From the NCBI GenBank assembly GCA_012295275.1, contig CM022672.1, positions 1,806,443 to 1,848,942 on the forward strand: a stretch of DNA of 42,500 bases. Reading direction: 5' to 3'. This document shows, one piece after another, positions 20,872 to 31,728 of the stretch. This stretch comes from Chrysomallon squamiferum. Its lineage: Eukaryota > Mollusca > Gastropoda > Neomphalida > Peltospiridae. A program made the translations under genes and the position numbers. The notes beneath the pieces are model-generated. The model worked only from the letters and a program-made list of their open reading frames with translations, searched no databases and was not told the DNA's origin. Positions within the stretch are counted from its first letter, which is position 1. Every line of letters starts with the position of its first letter.

Positions 20872-21719
20872 GTATCCACACATAAAGACTGTTTTTTGTT
20901 TTAATTCAGATAACTATACAGAATTCTTATTTTATTTTATTTATTTTTATTTATTTGTCATTTTTATCTTATTTATTTACCTTTATTTATCTTCTTTCTT
21001 TTTCCCTTTGGTGGATGGTTTCTGTAAAGAATTTCACTCTGACTTTGTCTTTGTATAATATTTAATCTCCAACTGTACAGAATCATACATTTGAGAGAAA
21101 ATGCTATACATACCATAGAAAAGTTAATACTGTGTCTTTTTTTTTGTTTCTTTTTTTAAACTTTCTTTATTCCATAATTCAAGTTGGATTTTCCAAGTTC
21201 ATATGCTCTAAGTACCATTAACATTAGCAGCAACAGACATATTGCATTAAGTATACTGAGCAAAATAATTTCAGAGAACAGTGTTAAAATGTTAACACAG
21301 ACTAGGTTAAGAGTAATATGATAACTCCTAAATATATTTATTCTATAGAAGTAATCTTCACTAATAATAAATTATGTCAATAAAATAATAAGGTTATTCT
21401 TTGCAATCAGGGAACTGAATTAAATAGTTTCTTTCTATTTTAAGAAATAAAACTAGTTATCAATGATCAGACCTGAAATAAATTTTTTCTTTATATTCTC
21501 ACAAACACCTGTTTTAATACTAACACTATTATTATACTTTATTATTAGCAAATAATGTGTTCACATTACATTATCATTTAGAATTATTTTAAAAAATGAT
21601 ACTTTTTAGACTTTGAATATACCAATAACCAGTCCATTTTAACAGAAAATATTTTGATAAAATTATCACTTAAACATACTCATAAATATACAAAATATAT
21701 CAGTACAAGATACCTGTAT
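20872..21719. other. AT-rich DNA without recognised gene
   Basis: T-rich (TTTAT)n-like DNA at 20930-21000, then AT-rich unique sequence. On the minus strand AATAAA at 21538-21543 fits a poly(A) signal for the candidate exon ending at 21720. Confidence 0.55.
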
Positions 21720-21900
21720 CTAACTGCCAAAATCAAAACAAATTTCTGAACTGGTTTTACCACACTGACCAAAATACTGCTTAACATTACTTAAATCAAA
21801 ATATTCAACAGTCTGACAGACATCTTGATTTTTACAGTGTTTAACATCATAAACACGGTTTTCATTACAGGATGAAAGTGATGTTTTATTTGATGGTGGT
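21720..21900 (-). CDS. candidate Cys-rich terminal exon, 59 codons
   Basis: On the minus strand AAAACACACAG precedes 21900 and a phase-2 frame reads PPSNKTSLSSCNENRVYDVK, HCKNQDVCQTVEYFDLSNVK, QYFGQCGKTSSEICFDFGS and TAG. Five cysteines (positions 11, 22, 28, 46, 54 of the exon) and an NKT glycosylation-type site suggest a secreted or extracellular domain. AATAAA lies about 180 bp past the stop. The acceptor pyrimidine tract is poor (A-rich), and a 24-bp duplication sits directly upstream at 21917-21964. Two diverged relatives of this sequence lie upstream on the same strand. No family is recognised, and it may itself be a relic. Confidence 0.35.
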
Positions 21901-21916
21901 CTGTGTGTTTTTAAAG

Positions 21917-21964
21917 ACACATATATAGTAACTAATGACAACACATATATAGTAACTAATGACA
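21917..21964. repeat. 24-bp tandem duplication
   Basis: ACACATATATAGTAACTAAT plus GACA occurs twice with no change. Confidence 0.95.
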
Positions 21965-22061
21965 ACACTTAATGAGAAATAAAACCACACAATGTTTAAC
22001 CTATTTAAAACTGAGGTGAGTGTATCTACAAGCAACAGTTTGAGCTGTGATGGAAGCACAT

Positions 22062-22126
22062 GATACCCAGCCAGGATACCCAGGCAGGATACCCAGCCAG
22101 GATACTCAGGCAGGATACCCAGGCAA
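22062..22126. repeat. 13-bp minisatellite, 5 copies
   Basis: Units GATACCCAGCCAG and GATACCCAGGCAG alternate (C, G, C, G, G type), one with T in GATACTCAG. It lies within a G+C-richer stretch (22020-22260) that is open on both strands. Confidence 0.95.
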
Positions 22127-22261
22127 TGTGACATGGTACAAACCAGAAAGTTTTGTAATTATTCAGTGTGTCCTGAGCTTTGGTGGTCAGCTGTCTGTGT
22201 CTAGGGAAAGTGAAAATCAGGTGCACTGCAGTTTTACTGAAGGTTAATGCTAACCACACAA

Positions 22262-22740
22262 ACGTAATGTAGTTGATAAGTTGACAGGCATCTTGGTTTT
22301 ATTACAGATATAAAATCATCTTAACAGAATTAATTTTTCTGATCTTATCAATACTTTGATTTGCTTCACTGAGGATAAAAATAGTATTTAATATTAACAA
22401 AATCCAATATGTCAGTCTAGCTAATTTTTAATGTGTGTATGTTTATGTATATATGTCTATGTGTGTGTGTATGTATTTATGTGTGTGTTACACTCAGACA
22501 CATATTCATACATATATATTTTTTAATTTTATTATACATTTTTTCTAAAACATTTTTACCGATTCAGTAGTTATTTTTACGATACTTAAGAAAAAAACCT
22601 AATGTTTAATACAAACAAAATGAAATTTATCAGACTGCTATATAAATATATGTTATTTATCATTTAAAATATTTAACAATCTGATAGATCATTCAGCTTT
22701 GAACAAAGCAGTGTTTAATATGAAACAAAGTCATAATACA
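22262..22740 (-). pseudogene. two decayed relatives of the 21720-21900 sequence
   Basis: At about 22272-22311 the plus strand reads TTGACAGGCATCTTGG, then TTTTATTACAGATA, against CTGACAGACATCTTGA, then TTTTTACAGTG in the candidate exon. At about 22620-22740 the block AAAATATTTAACAATCTGAT and GCAGTGTTTAATATGAAACA aligns with AAAATATTCAACAGTCTGAC and ACAGTGTTTAACATCATAAA. Frames are not preserved. A short TATG/TG tract lies at 22435-22510. Confidence 0.5.
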
Positions 22741-22748
22741 TCAAACTA

Positions 22749-22791
<43 letters not shown>

Positions 22792-22867
22792 GTATGTTTG
22801 TGTACAGGTAATGTTTGTATGCTTTTGTTTGTATTTGTATATGTATGTGTGTCTGTGAACATATGTT

Positions 22868-22907
<40 letters not shown>

Positions 22908-23035
22908 GTATGTTTGTGTGTGTGTTGTATGTTTGTGTACAGGTAATGTTTGTATGCTTTTGTTTGTATACTTGCAAGTTCTGTCTTTAAACATATGTTT
23001 GGTTTTTGTGTGTGTGTGTGTGTCATTTATTATGT
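22741..23035. repeat. tandem repeat of about 133 bp containing (GT)n
   Basis: Each unit has a (GT)n run followed by TTGTATGTTTGTGTACAGGT and AATGTTTGTATGCTTTTGTT. About 49 identical bases recur at an offset of 135 bp (22787 and 22922). ACATATGTTT followed by (GT)n also recurs near 22858 and 22990. Long Cys/Val and His/Thr frames here are artefacts. Confidence 0.92.
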
Positions 23036-23339
23036 TTGTGGGATGGGTGTGGGTGTTAACACACTTCACTGAAACACTGAACTTGACCACACACACAGTT
23101 TAACACATCCTCGATAACCTGTCAACAAGTAATTCATGTAAAATAAATTTGATTTGTTCACTGTTTGTCTAATGAAGTTCAACATCTTTAAAATGTTTTG
23201 TAATTGACCTGAAAAATAGAAGTTCTGTCTTTTAAACATTGGACTGTCAGAAGAAGGAATTAAAATAAAGAATTCATGATAGTCAACAAGTAATCTCAGA
23301 AAAATATGCTTTGGTAATAATCTTTTATAGATGCATTGA
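23036..23339. other. unique AT-rich DNA
   Basis: No frame or repeat of note apart from short matches to neighbouring blocks (AGTTCTGTCTTTTAAACAT). Confidence 0.55.
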
Positions 23340-23860
23340 CAGAAGAAAAATAAATATTCATGAGTAGTAATACATATTCATACATTGTAATACATATTCA
23401 TGACGTAACACACATTCATATTTTGTAATAAACTTTGTTTATCTGAATGTTGTACATTGTATGCATGTTCATAAACTGTAATAATTATTTGTAAGTTGTA
23501 ATAGTGTTCTTATACTGAAATATAAATATTTGCATATAATAGATGTTTATAAGTTGTACTGTGTATTCATAAATATAAATGTGTTTTATATTAAATATTT
23601 ATATGTAAAACATATCTATAAGTTGTATTACATAACTGATAATTTATGATAAGTATGCATAAGTTGTAATATAAACCTATTTTATGTTAAATATTTATGA
23701 TACATATTTGTAACTTGTGATAAGTATTCACAGTTTGAAATATAAATGTGTTTGATATTAAAAATCAGTTTATAATATATAAGTCGTACATGCATAAATA
23801 CTATTCATAAGTTGTGATAATTATTATCAATAAACTGAAAAACAAATGTGTTTTGTTGGT
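23340..23860. repeat. degenerate AT-rich minisatellite
   Basis: A recurring motif near ATATTCATAAGTTGTAATA appears many times with poor spacing. Longer blocks (AAATATAAATGTGTTTTATA and similar) recur near 23571, 23668 and 23738. An old, decayed array with no coding content. Confidence 0.7.
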
Positions 23861-24954
23861 AGAGAGATGACTGAGATAGATAATAAAAATATTGTTTTTT
23901 TTTTATTATATATTTAAATAAGACATTAAATCTAAATATTTTTTCTCTCCTTTTTATTTTTAAGATACAAATGATAGCCTAATTTATATATATTTTATTC
24001 AGATCCTTACCAGATTTATTTTTTTAAATTTATTTTTTACATTTGTTAAAACATTTATACATATTAAATATCAATAAATTTAAAATATATGTATATGTAT
24101 GTGTGCATGTATGCATCATGTATGTATGTATGTATGTATAAATGTCTGTCTGTGTGTGTGTATATCCAAGTAAAGAGATGAACCAATGTGATGTGTGAGT
24201 GGAATTTTACATGCAGTTATGTTGGACTGATGGAAATATTTGCTTGTTTTAGAGATCTGAGAATGTGACAGAAATCAATACCATGACAACCCGATGACAC
24301 ACACAGTTGACATGGAAATAGCTGGAATTAAAAAAAAATGAAATAATAGAAAATGGAACTTGTTGTAAGCTGTTACATGTCTGGTTGAGATAGTGAATGC
24401 ATGTGTGTGTGTGAGAAACAATGTGCACATGTAACAGAATGTTTGTGCGCATATTCGAGAGAATGCATGTGTATGTATGTTTCAAAGAATGTGTGTATCT
24501 GTTTAGACTGAAGGCATGAGTGTGTTTCAGAGAATGTGTGTGTATGTACAACTGAGAAAATGTATGTGTGTTTAAGAGAATGAATGTGTTTGTATATTTG
24601 TAAAATGCAGGTGCATGTGTATGTCTGAGATAATATATGTCTGCCCCTGTCTTGTTGATGCATGACTGTTTGTCTAAAGCTCATTATACAACATAAAATA
24701 CAAAATAAATTTCAAAAGTATAAGGTATCTCCCATATCATTAATTATTTACATTTGTCTATCTGTTTGCATGTCTGTGTATATATACACACATAAAACAT
24801 CTGCTGTTTATCTCCTGTTTTCTTTTCCAAACTACATTTCCAATTTCACAAATTATCTACCAGTTCCATCTAGTGGTCATGTAAAAAGATTCACTTTCTA
24901 ACTCAGTTACCAAGAACACAGCAGAATACTAACAAAGATAGCAGAAGAATTTGT
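23861..24954. repeat. AT-rich DNA, (TATG)n and degenerate GT-rich repeat
   Basis: (TATG)n at about 24117-24140. 24380-24640 repeats GAGAATG followed by TG-rich DNA at irregular 25-45 bp steps, which explains the His/Ser/Leu minus-strand frames. The rest is unremarkable. Confidence 0.7.
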
Positions 24955-25281
24955 ATGTTTTTTTTTTTCCATCACCGCAAACCAGGCTCTAGCAGGCCCT
25001 CAGTGAGTGTGGTCCGTGTTAATTGTGATGTTCTTGTGATCCTGACTCTTCAAGCTCAGGATGATAACAAGGAAAAGACACCAATTTCTTTTTCATTAAC
25101 AAAAGGTCAAAACAAGCAGATCCTTCCGAAAAAATGTTTGCTTCTTCTGAAACGCAGTCTTCTTCGATTACTGGCCAGAGACTTGTCATGTTCAATATTG
25201 TGTGATAGATTTTTTCTGTTTCCTTCCTTGGGTTGTTCACCAGTGATTAACAAGATCAAGCATCAGTTTGTTTGCTTTTGA
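24955..25281. other. G+C-richer island open on both strands
   Basis: The plus strand is open for 108 codons (includes VSVVRVNCDVLVILTLQAQD). The minus strand is open over 25019-25240 (includes TILNMTSLWPVIEEDCVSEE and ANIFSEGSACFDLLL), with the more protein-like composition. The minus frame has no ATG start and no clear acceptor. CTCA|GTGAGT on the plus strand near 25009 is donor-like. It may be a decayed exon or mobile-element fragment. I cannot assign a strand. Confidence 0.3.
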
Positions 25282-25344
25282 GAATGTCCATTAAAGATGA
25301 AAGAATATTTTGTTTCCTTCTCGTTATTATTTTTGTCTGTGCAG

Positions 25345-25421
25345 GTTTCAACGTGGTCTCCAAAGTAAACAATACTGGTGTTTTTTTGGGGGGGGTTTCA
25401 GAGATTGGTGACTATATTTAA
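25345..25421 (+). CDS. weak terminal-exon candidate, 24 codons
   Basis: A strong acceptor (GTTATTATTTTTGTCTGTGCAG) opens a phase-1 frame FNVVSKVNNTGVFLGGVSEI, GDYI, TAA. It passes through a T7G8 run, which is unusual in coding DNA. Length is within chance expectation. Confidence 0.2.
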
Positions 25422-25511
25422 GTGAAATTCTTTTACTTGTACATACCTAGCTTAGATATTGTTTATCAAAATTATTTTGACTATCTATAGTAAACAGACT
25501 ATTAGTAGTAT

Positions 25512-25543
<32 letters not shown>

Positions 25544-26030
25544 CTAGCAATATCATTATTATTAATAATATTGTTAACCTGTATTATTATTATTGTTATT
25601 TAATAAAATATAATAATAATTATTGTTATTTTAAAAGAAATTTTTAAAAAGTATTTAAGAAAATGAACCATTGTCAGCATAAAACAAATTTAGTTTTTTT
25701 CAACTTTCATACAGATATTTCCAACAAGTTTTGACCTAACCAAAATAAATGATTCCATTTTGCTTGTACTGAGAATAACAGTCATTTCTGTGATCCAAAG
25801 TAAACAGGATACAAATATTTTCTTTTTCGTTTATTATGTTCCCATATCAGATCTGCAGAGTTTACACTTCTCTTGACTGAAATGAACTTTACACAATTCT
25901 ACTGATGACATTTTATTTCACTCTGGTCATATTTTAAATTATTTTTGTTTTATTTCTCCCTGATGTTATTAATCTATGAAATAAATCAATTTTAAAAAAA
26001 TTCAAAAACATTTCTATTACATTTTCAAAT
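25422..26030. repeat. (AGT)n and (ATT)-rich DNA
   Basis: (AGT)n at about 25505-25543, then ATT-rich DNA. From about 25680 the sequence starts to resemble the array that follows. Confidence 0.7.
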
Positions 26031-26760
26031 GTCATAACTAAACAGATCACTACTACTTTTCTGTCAGTACACAATTCTAATACAATAAAATTTTATTTTA
26101 GGACACATATTAATCATAATAAAATATTCTTTTTATTCTTTTTATATAAATTTATGATCTAATGATACAAAAGTATAAAATAAAATTTTATTTTAGCATC
26201 CAACAATAATCATAATAAAATTATGTTTCCATTCTTTTTCATGTTAATTATTTTATACTTGATTTAAACCATCCTGGATAAATAGTAATCCTTTCTATTT
26301 TAGAAAATAATACAATCAAAATAACTTACTTTCTATGTTCATTATTTTTATTCATGGTTTTAAACAGATCTTAATAAAATGTTCCTTCAGAAACCATACA
26401 ATAAAAATAAAATATCTTTCATTTATTTATTTCTTTTAAAATATTCTACGTGGTTTTGATTATCCACAAAACAATGTAGAAACAGAATAAAATACATATA
26501 TTTTTTTAATTTGAATTCATTATTTTTTACATGGTTTTATGCAGTCCTTAGCAAAACCATCAATATGCACAAATATTTTTTTTTATTTTTTCATTTTTAC
26601 ATTTTTTAAAATTATTTTCTACCTGGTTTTAATTATCTATAATAACCAGATCAGTTCTACTGTAGAATACAACAACTGGTTTTTTCTTTCTTTTTTATGA
26701 TAATTAATTTCTACTTCATTTAAACTGTCTACAGTAAATGGCTCCAGTGATGTTTTTTTC
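26031..26760. repeat. decayed tandem array, unit about 93 bp, about 8 copies
   Basis: TAAAATTTTATTTTAG recurs at 26086 and 26181. A core like ATTTTCTACCTGGTTTTAAT recurs near 26249, 26339, 26438, 26517, 26608 and 26702 (steps 79-99 bp). Copies are heavily diverged. Confidence 0.65.
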
Positions 26761-27290
26761 TAAACCTCCAGAGACAAAAATGTCTGGTCACTTTGACCAA
26801 ATTAACACAAAGAATGATTTGAAGCAAGTTGTTTTTCAACACTTTTTTTTTTATTTTGTTTTATTTTGTCTTAAAGAAAAGAGTTCTTCCAACAATAAAA
26901 ACTGCTAAGTATATTTAGAAAAGAAATAAGTTGATTAAAAACTATTTTTTAAAAGTAAATATTTAGCTACAAATTTTTGTGGTTATTTTGTTAAAAAGAA
27001 TTCTTATTCATATGTGCATGTGTTGTGCATGTGTTTTGTATGTGTATGTATGTATGTATGTATGTATGTATGTGTGTATGTATGTATGTATGTATGTATG
27101 TATGTATGTGTGTGTGTAGCTGTGTGCGTGTGTGTGTGTGTATGAACGAATAAATGATATATGCTCATATGCAAGTATCTATGGTTATGTGTGTGTGTGT
27201 ATATATATATATATATGCATTTGTGTATGTATGCATATTGATGTATTGATGTGTGTGTGATGTGTTTGTGCATGTGTGCATGTATATGTA
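26761..27290. repeat. AT-rich DNA and (TATG)n microsatellite
   Basis: 26761-27000 is AT-rich. (TATG)n with TG interruptions lies at about 27038-27118, followed by TG/TA-rich DNA to 27290. Confidence 0.9.
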
Positions 27291-29454
27291 TCCGTATACA
27301 TATATAATTAAAGGATAAATTAAGAAAGAAAAACCGATTCTCACTCTATTACATACAAAGTGAAAAAGACCTGCTATTACCAAAGCAATCAGTATTATTC
27401 AATGCTGAGTTATGTCTCTGCAGATTATGCAATAACATGTTGTGTCACTAAGCACTGGACTAATGTTTGCCTGCCACTGATAAAAAAAATGGGTTTTCTC
27501 TGTCAATAATTTATTGTTAGAAAAACAATGCATGTTATCTTGTACATGTTTTCTGAATCATCGTATACTCTTTCAGAAATTAATGCATTAAAGAGTTTGT
27601 ACAGAGCAAAAATAAATTTTATGGCAGGGTAATATTTAATTACTTTAGATATCCAAATACAGAATGCTAGATCAATGCATAGATAGACCTTAGAATACTA
27701 AGATTTTTGAAAACAAACAGAGGATTTGGTTAAGATTTGGAATGTAGGAAAAAAAGGGTTTGTCTGAGATAAGGCAGGGCTTTGCACAAAGCAGGATTCA
27801 GATGTAAGGTGGAGGTGAAAATATTTTCTGTTCCAGCCTGTTGTAAATGTCTAAATTAATGAGAAGTTTAGAAAAATCTTTTGTAGTTTTGATTATTACT
27901 ATTACTACAACTAGAAATAATTATAATGATGTTGGCAGTGGTGGTGATGATGATGATGGTGATGGTGATGATGACAGTAATGCATATTTTTCTATGTTTC
28001 TTTAATTTACACTGCATAGAATTCCACGTAATAATTTTTTTAATTAATTCCATTTTCTTAATTTTATTTAATTTTAATTTTAATTTTGTCTTTTCTTTTT
28101 TTTTTCCCAAACATTTTAAAATTTTTATTTCATTTGATCTCCTCAAAATTTTATATATTTTATTTTTTTCTATCATGTTCAATTGCAAAACAAACAAAAA
28201 CTTGACCTCCAATTATATTTTTTTCTCTTTTACTACTGTCTCTTTTTGAGAATATATTTTATTTTCACAATTCAACACAACAACCGTGCAATAAAACAGA
28301 AGATAACTTCAAGCTAATTATGAAGCATGAGATTTCTTCAAACTGTTGCCAAGACACCAAGCTGGCCTGAATAGCAGTGGTTGATATGATAAAATGGTAA
28401 TGCTTTGAAAACATGATATTGGGAAAGTGTCTTTGGCCATACTAGCACCATTTATCATGACAGTGATGTAAGGATACACATTTTGTGACAGTTCTTGTGT
28501 AAATTTATATTCTGCAGACCTGAATCCAGCCTCAAGTTATTCTGAATTCTGAAGAGAGTCTCAAACCATTTACAGATATCAGCTTTGTTAAAGGAAGACA
28601 TGTACATGTAACTGTATACTTTAAAACTGCATTTTAATGATGTTTTCTATTATGTCAAGATTTTATGATGATGATGATGATGATGTTGATGACAATGAGC
28701 ATAATAAAATTAAGAAGAAGCGATGTTGGTTTAATGTAATAAATTACAAGAATAACTTTGACATATTAATAAATTATACCTATACCAAATTGAAAAAATG
28801 AAATTTTTCAATAGCATCTATTTCCTTAAATAACATAAAAATAGACTGCTTTGTAACAATGATGATAATTGTGATAATAATGATGGTAATAACAGAAGTT
28901 GGGTTCATTTTAATGTACAGGTTGAGGATCTTCAATTCAAAATTCTGAGCAGCAGGAACAGTGATATGTTACAGTTTTAGTATTTTCTTGCTTACACCAA
29001 CTTTATTTTACACATCAAACTATTAAAACTATCATCTAAAAAAAAAAATCATGCAGACTATCTGCATACATTTTTAAATTATACACTTACTCATCCGTTT
29101 TAAAAAGTTCATTTCTTAGACACTGTTCAAATAATTTCTACCTTTTAGAGTTTCCAATTTTTCTTTGTGCTTTAGTTAGAAGAAGAAAAGAAAAAAGAAA
29201 GAAAATACAATTTAAAAAAAAAGCCAAGAAAACACACTCACACTCCCATACCAAACTGAAATTTTCACTTTCATTCACTGCATTCTCCAACTCAAAAAAA
29301 AAAAAAAAGAAAAGAAAAGAAAATCCCACCACTAACACAGATAATTACAACTTGAGAGATTCCGGCCTACAATAAACAACAAATTGTTGATTTCCCCAGT
29401 TCTAAATCAGGTAATGGCTTGGCAGGTACAATAACGATGTGCAGGATTATTTTC
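27291..29454. other. AT-rich DNA, no supported gene
   Basis: A short protein-like minus frame near 27730-27850 (NIFTSTLHLNPALCKALPYL) lacks good splice sites. (GATG)n runs lie at about 27940-27970 and 28665-28690. 28300-28560 is more complex without a clear frame. A-rich tracts at about 29165-29320. Minus-strand AATAAA at 29002-29007 could serve the candidate exon at 29455. Confidence 0.5.
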
Positions 29455-29543
29455 TCATAATTGCTGTTTAGTTATTTTGTTGTTGATCACCTCATTCTGG
29501 TAGTCTTCACCGACGTAGTGACGATGTAGTGACGTAGTCCACA
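29455..29543 (-). CDS. candidate terminal exon, 28 codons
   Basis: On the minus strand an acceptor (CAGCAGCCACCTGCAG) opens a phase-1 frame WTTSLHRHYVGEDYQNEVIN, NKITKQQL, TGA. Local G+C is high for this window and several codons contain CpG. The DNA contains an internal near-duplication (GACGTAGT, GACGATGTAGT, GACGTAGT on the plus strand). Its entry phase equals that of the minus-strand exon at 36598-36719. No family recognised. The pyrimidine tract is only fair. Confidence 0.33.
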
Positions 29544-29988
29544 CTGCAGGTGGCTGCTGTACCAAATCAGATCCTCATGTTTATCAGTGATACATAAAGC
29601 TTTCTTTTCAGATGATTTCAGCTGCAAGTGTTATTTGTGATGTTTTATAAAACAGAGAGAGAAACAACCATACAGAAAGAGAGAGAGAAAGAGAGACAGA
29701 GAGAGACAATCAGGCAGCAGAGAGAGACAGAGAGAAAGAGATGTATATGTATAGCTATGTATATATAAAATCATAAATATGATTTTTATCCATGAATTTA
29801 TATTTGCATTTCTATGGTCTTTTTTCTTTTATTATTATATTATTATTATTATTGTTTATTAATTAATTTATTTATTTCATTTTTTATTCTGTCTTCACTG
29901 CAGAAACTCAATTCTCGAATAATTTATTTTGTCACATTTAAACTCACAGATAAGATTTGAAATGAAAATATTTTAAACACACTTTCTT

Positions 29989-30027
<39 letters not shown>

Positions 30028-31678
30028 TATATATTTATTTATTTATTATTATTATTTTTTGTTCTTATTCTGTAAAAAAAAGAAAAACTTTTTACATACA
30101 CATAGAAGTTGACTGCACCAAAATTTATAGTTTATGAAAAATTATTATGAAATTTATTTTTTAATCACTTCTGCTACATGGCTGGCATTAATTATAAGAA
30201 AACAAAAATAAATGAAAAAAAAAAAAAATTTTTGATAAATAAACGTATGACTTTACAGAACAATATGGATAGTTCAGCAAAAATAGTCTTGAAAATAGTT
30301 TATCAAAATATGCACTTATAAATATTCGCATATTTTCTTGGTTACACAAAACAGTTGGGTTCTTTCATACACTTCTTATTGTAAAATCTATAATTTATGC
30401 AAGAACATTTTCAAATATATAAACATTTATAAAAGTGAACATTATAAGGTGTTTCAGCTTTGAATAAGCATGGATTATAAAGTGTTTCAGCTTTGAATAA
30501 GCATGGATTTTTATTTTATTTATATTTTTGATTGTATAAACTTATAAACATCTAAAAGTTGGTATTTTTGTATTTGCATAATGGATTGTTAAGTAAGAGT
30601 TTAGCTTAACAAATTAAAATGATCAACTTTGTAGTGTATGTGTATATGTGTGAGGCTATATATGTATGAATGTCTGTTTGTGTGTGTGTGTGTATAAAGA
30701 TTCTACATAAGAATGTAGATATATATATATATATCTACACACACACATACACAGAGTCAGAGAAAAATAGAGAGAGAGACAGACAGAGAAAGAGTGACAG
30801 AGAGATGAATAGAGAGATAGAGAGACAGACAGAAATAAAATAGAGACAGAGAGAGAGACAGAGACAAACAGATTCAGCCATACTCCTGCATGGAACATAA
30901 TTTCACATTTTACCAACTTCATTATGGTCACCATGAATTAAAGATTTACTTTTCTTAATAGTGTGACTCCTAAGTAAAAATTTATTATTATAGGAATATT
31001 TAGGACAAAAACAACTCTAAAATATAAAACACAGTTGAACAAACAAATGATAAACAATAATTATTCTTAAAATATAACTGTTTTTCTCTCTTCTATTACA
31101 AACATTGAAGAAAATAATCCGACAGTAAAATAAAGTTAATTTTCAGAATGAATGCAGCAGCAAATATGGAAACAAAAATTAATGTCATCTTGAGCCTGGT
31201 TAAGAAAATGTAATTTGAAACAAGAATAATAATGTATAGTCAATACATCATAACAGATAAAGCTTTTAAGATTTTCTCATTTAATTAATTAAGGTACAGC
31301 CTGCAGTAGAAAATGGCTAGGTTAAGCCTTGTCTTTAGACTGAAAAAATCATTAATCTGTGGAGTTATCTGTATTTTGAAATTAAAGTACATTTGTTATG
31401 TCACAGAACTGTATGAATTCTTCATTATATTTCAACACTGGATTGAAGTTTTATTTTAAACTTTGCATTGACAAGAGTTCTAAATTACAAATTATTTTAT
31501 AAATAATTTTCAAAAGCTTATTTTAAGTCCAGGAACTTCCTCTTTATTTTTAATCATTTAAAGATATTAGGGATTGGTCTTAATTGATATCCCTTCCATT
31601 ACTATTTCAATAATAGAATATTACTCAGGCAGTCTCCTCAATATTACCTTATTATTTATTTTCTAACATACATTTTAG
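29544..31678. repeat. AT-rich DNA with (GA)n, poly-T, (TA)n and small duplications
   Basis: (GA)n-like DNA at 29655-29742. A 34-bp T run at about 29991-30024. A 33-bp tandem duplication at 30441-30506 (one difference; core GTGTTTCAGCTTTGAATAAG). A palindrome at 30714-30739. (GA)/(CAGA)-rich DNA at 30760-30870. 30871-31678 is AT-rich with nothing recognised. Confidence 0.8.
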
Positions 31679-31728
31679 CCGAAGGTGAAGTTACAGACAA
31701 GTAATAGTGCATTTACCCAATACTCTAG
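31679..31728 (+). CDS. candidate internal exon, 16 codons
   Basis: The acceptor TTTTCTAACATACATTTTAG has a branch-site-like CTAAC, and the donor CTCTAG|GTAAGG is strong. Frame 0 reads PKVKLQTSNSAFTQYS plus two bases. A matching phase-2 acceptor at 31909 (TTTAATCTCAG) opens LFCPVCLRGFELFVPA and TAG (31910-31961), which would make a terminal exon after a 181-bp intron. Good splice sites, but very short exons, so chance is a real alternative. Family not recognised. Confidence 0.3.

Noticed and set aside
28519-28552. Acceptor CTGCAG followed by LNPASSYSEF and a stop
   Set aside because: Ten codons only. Not distinguishable from chance.
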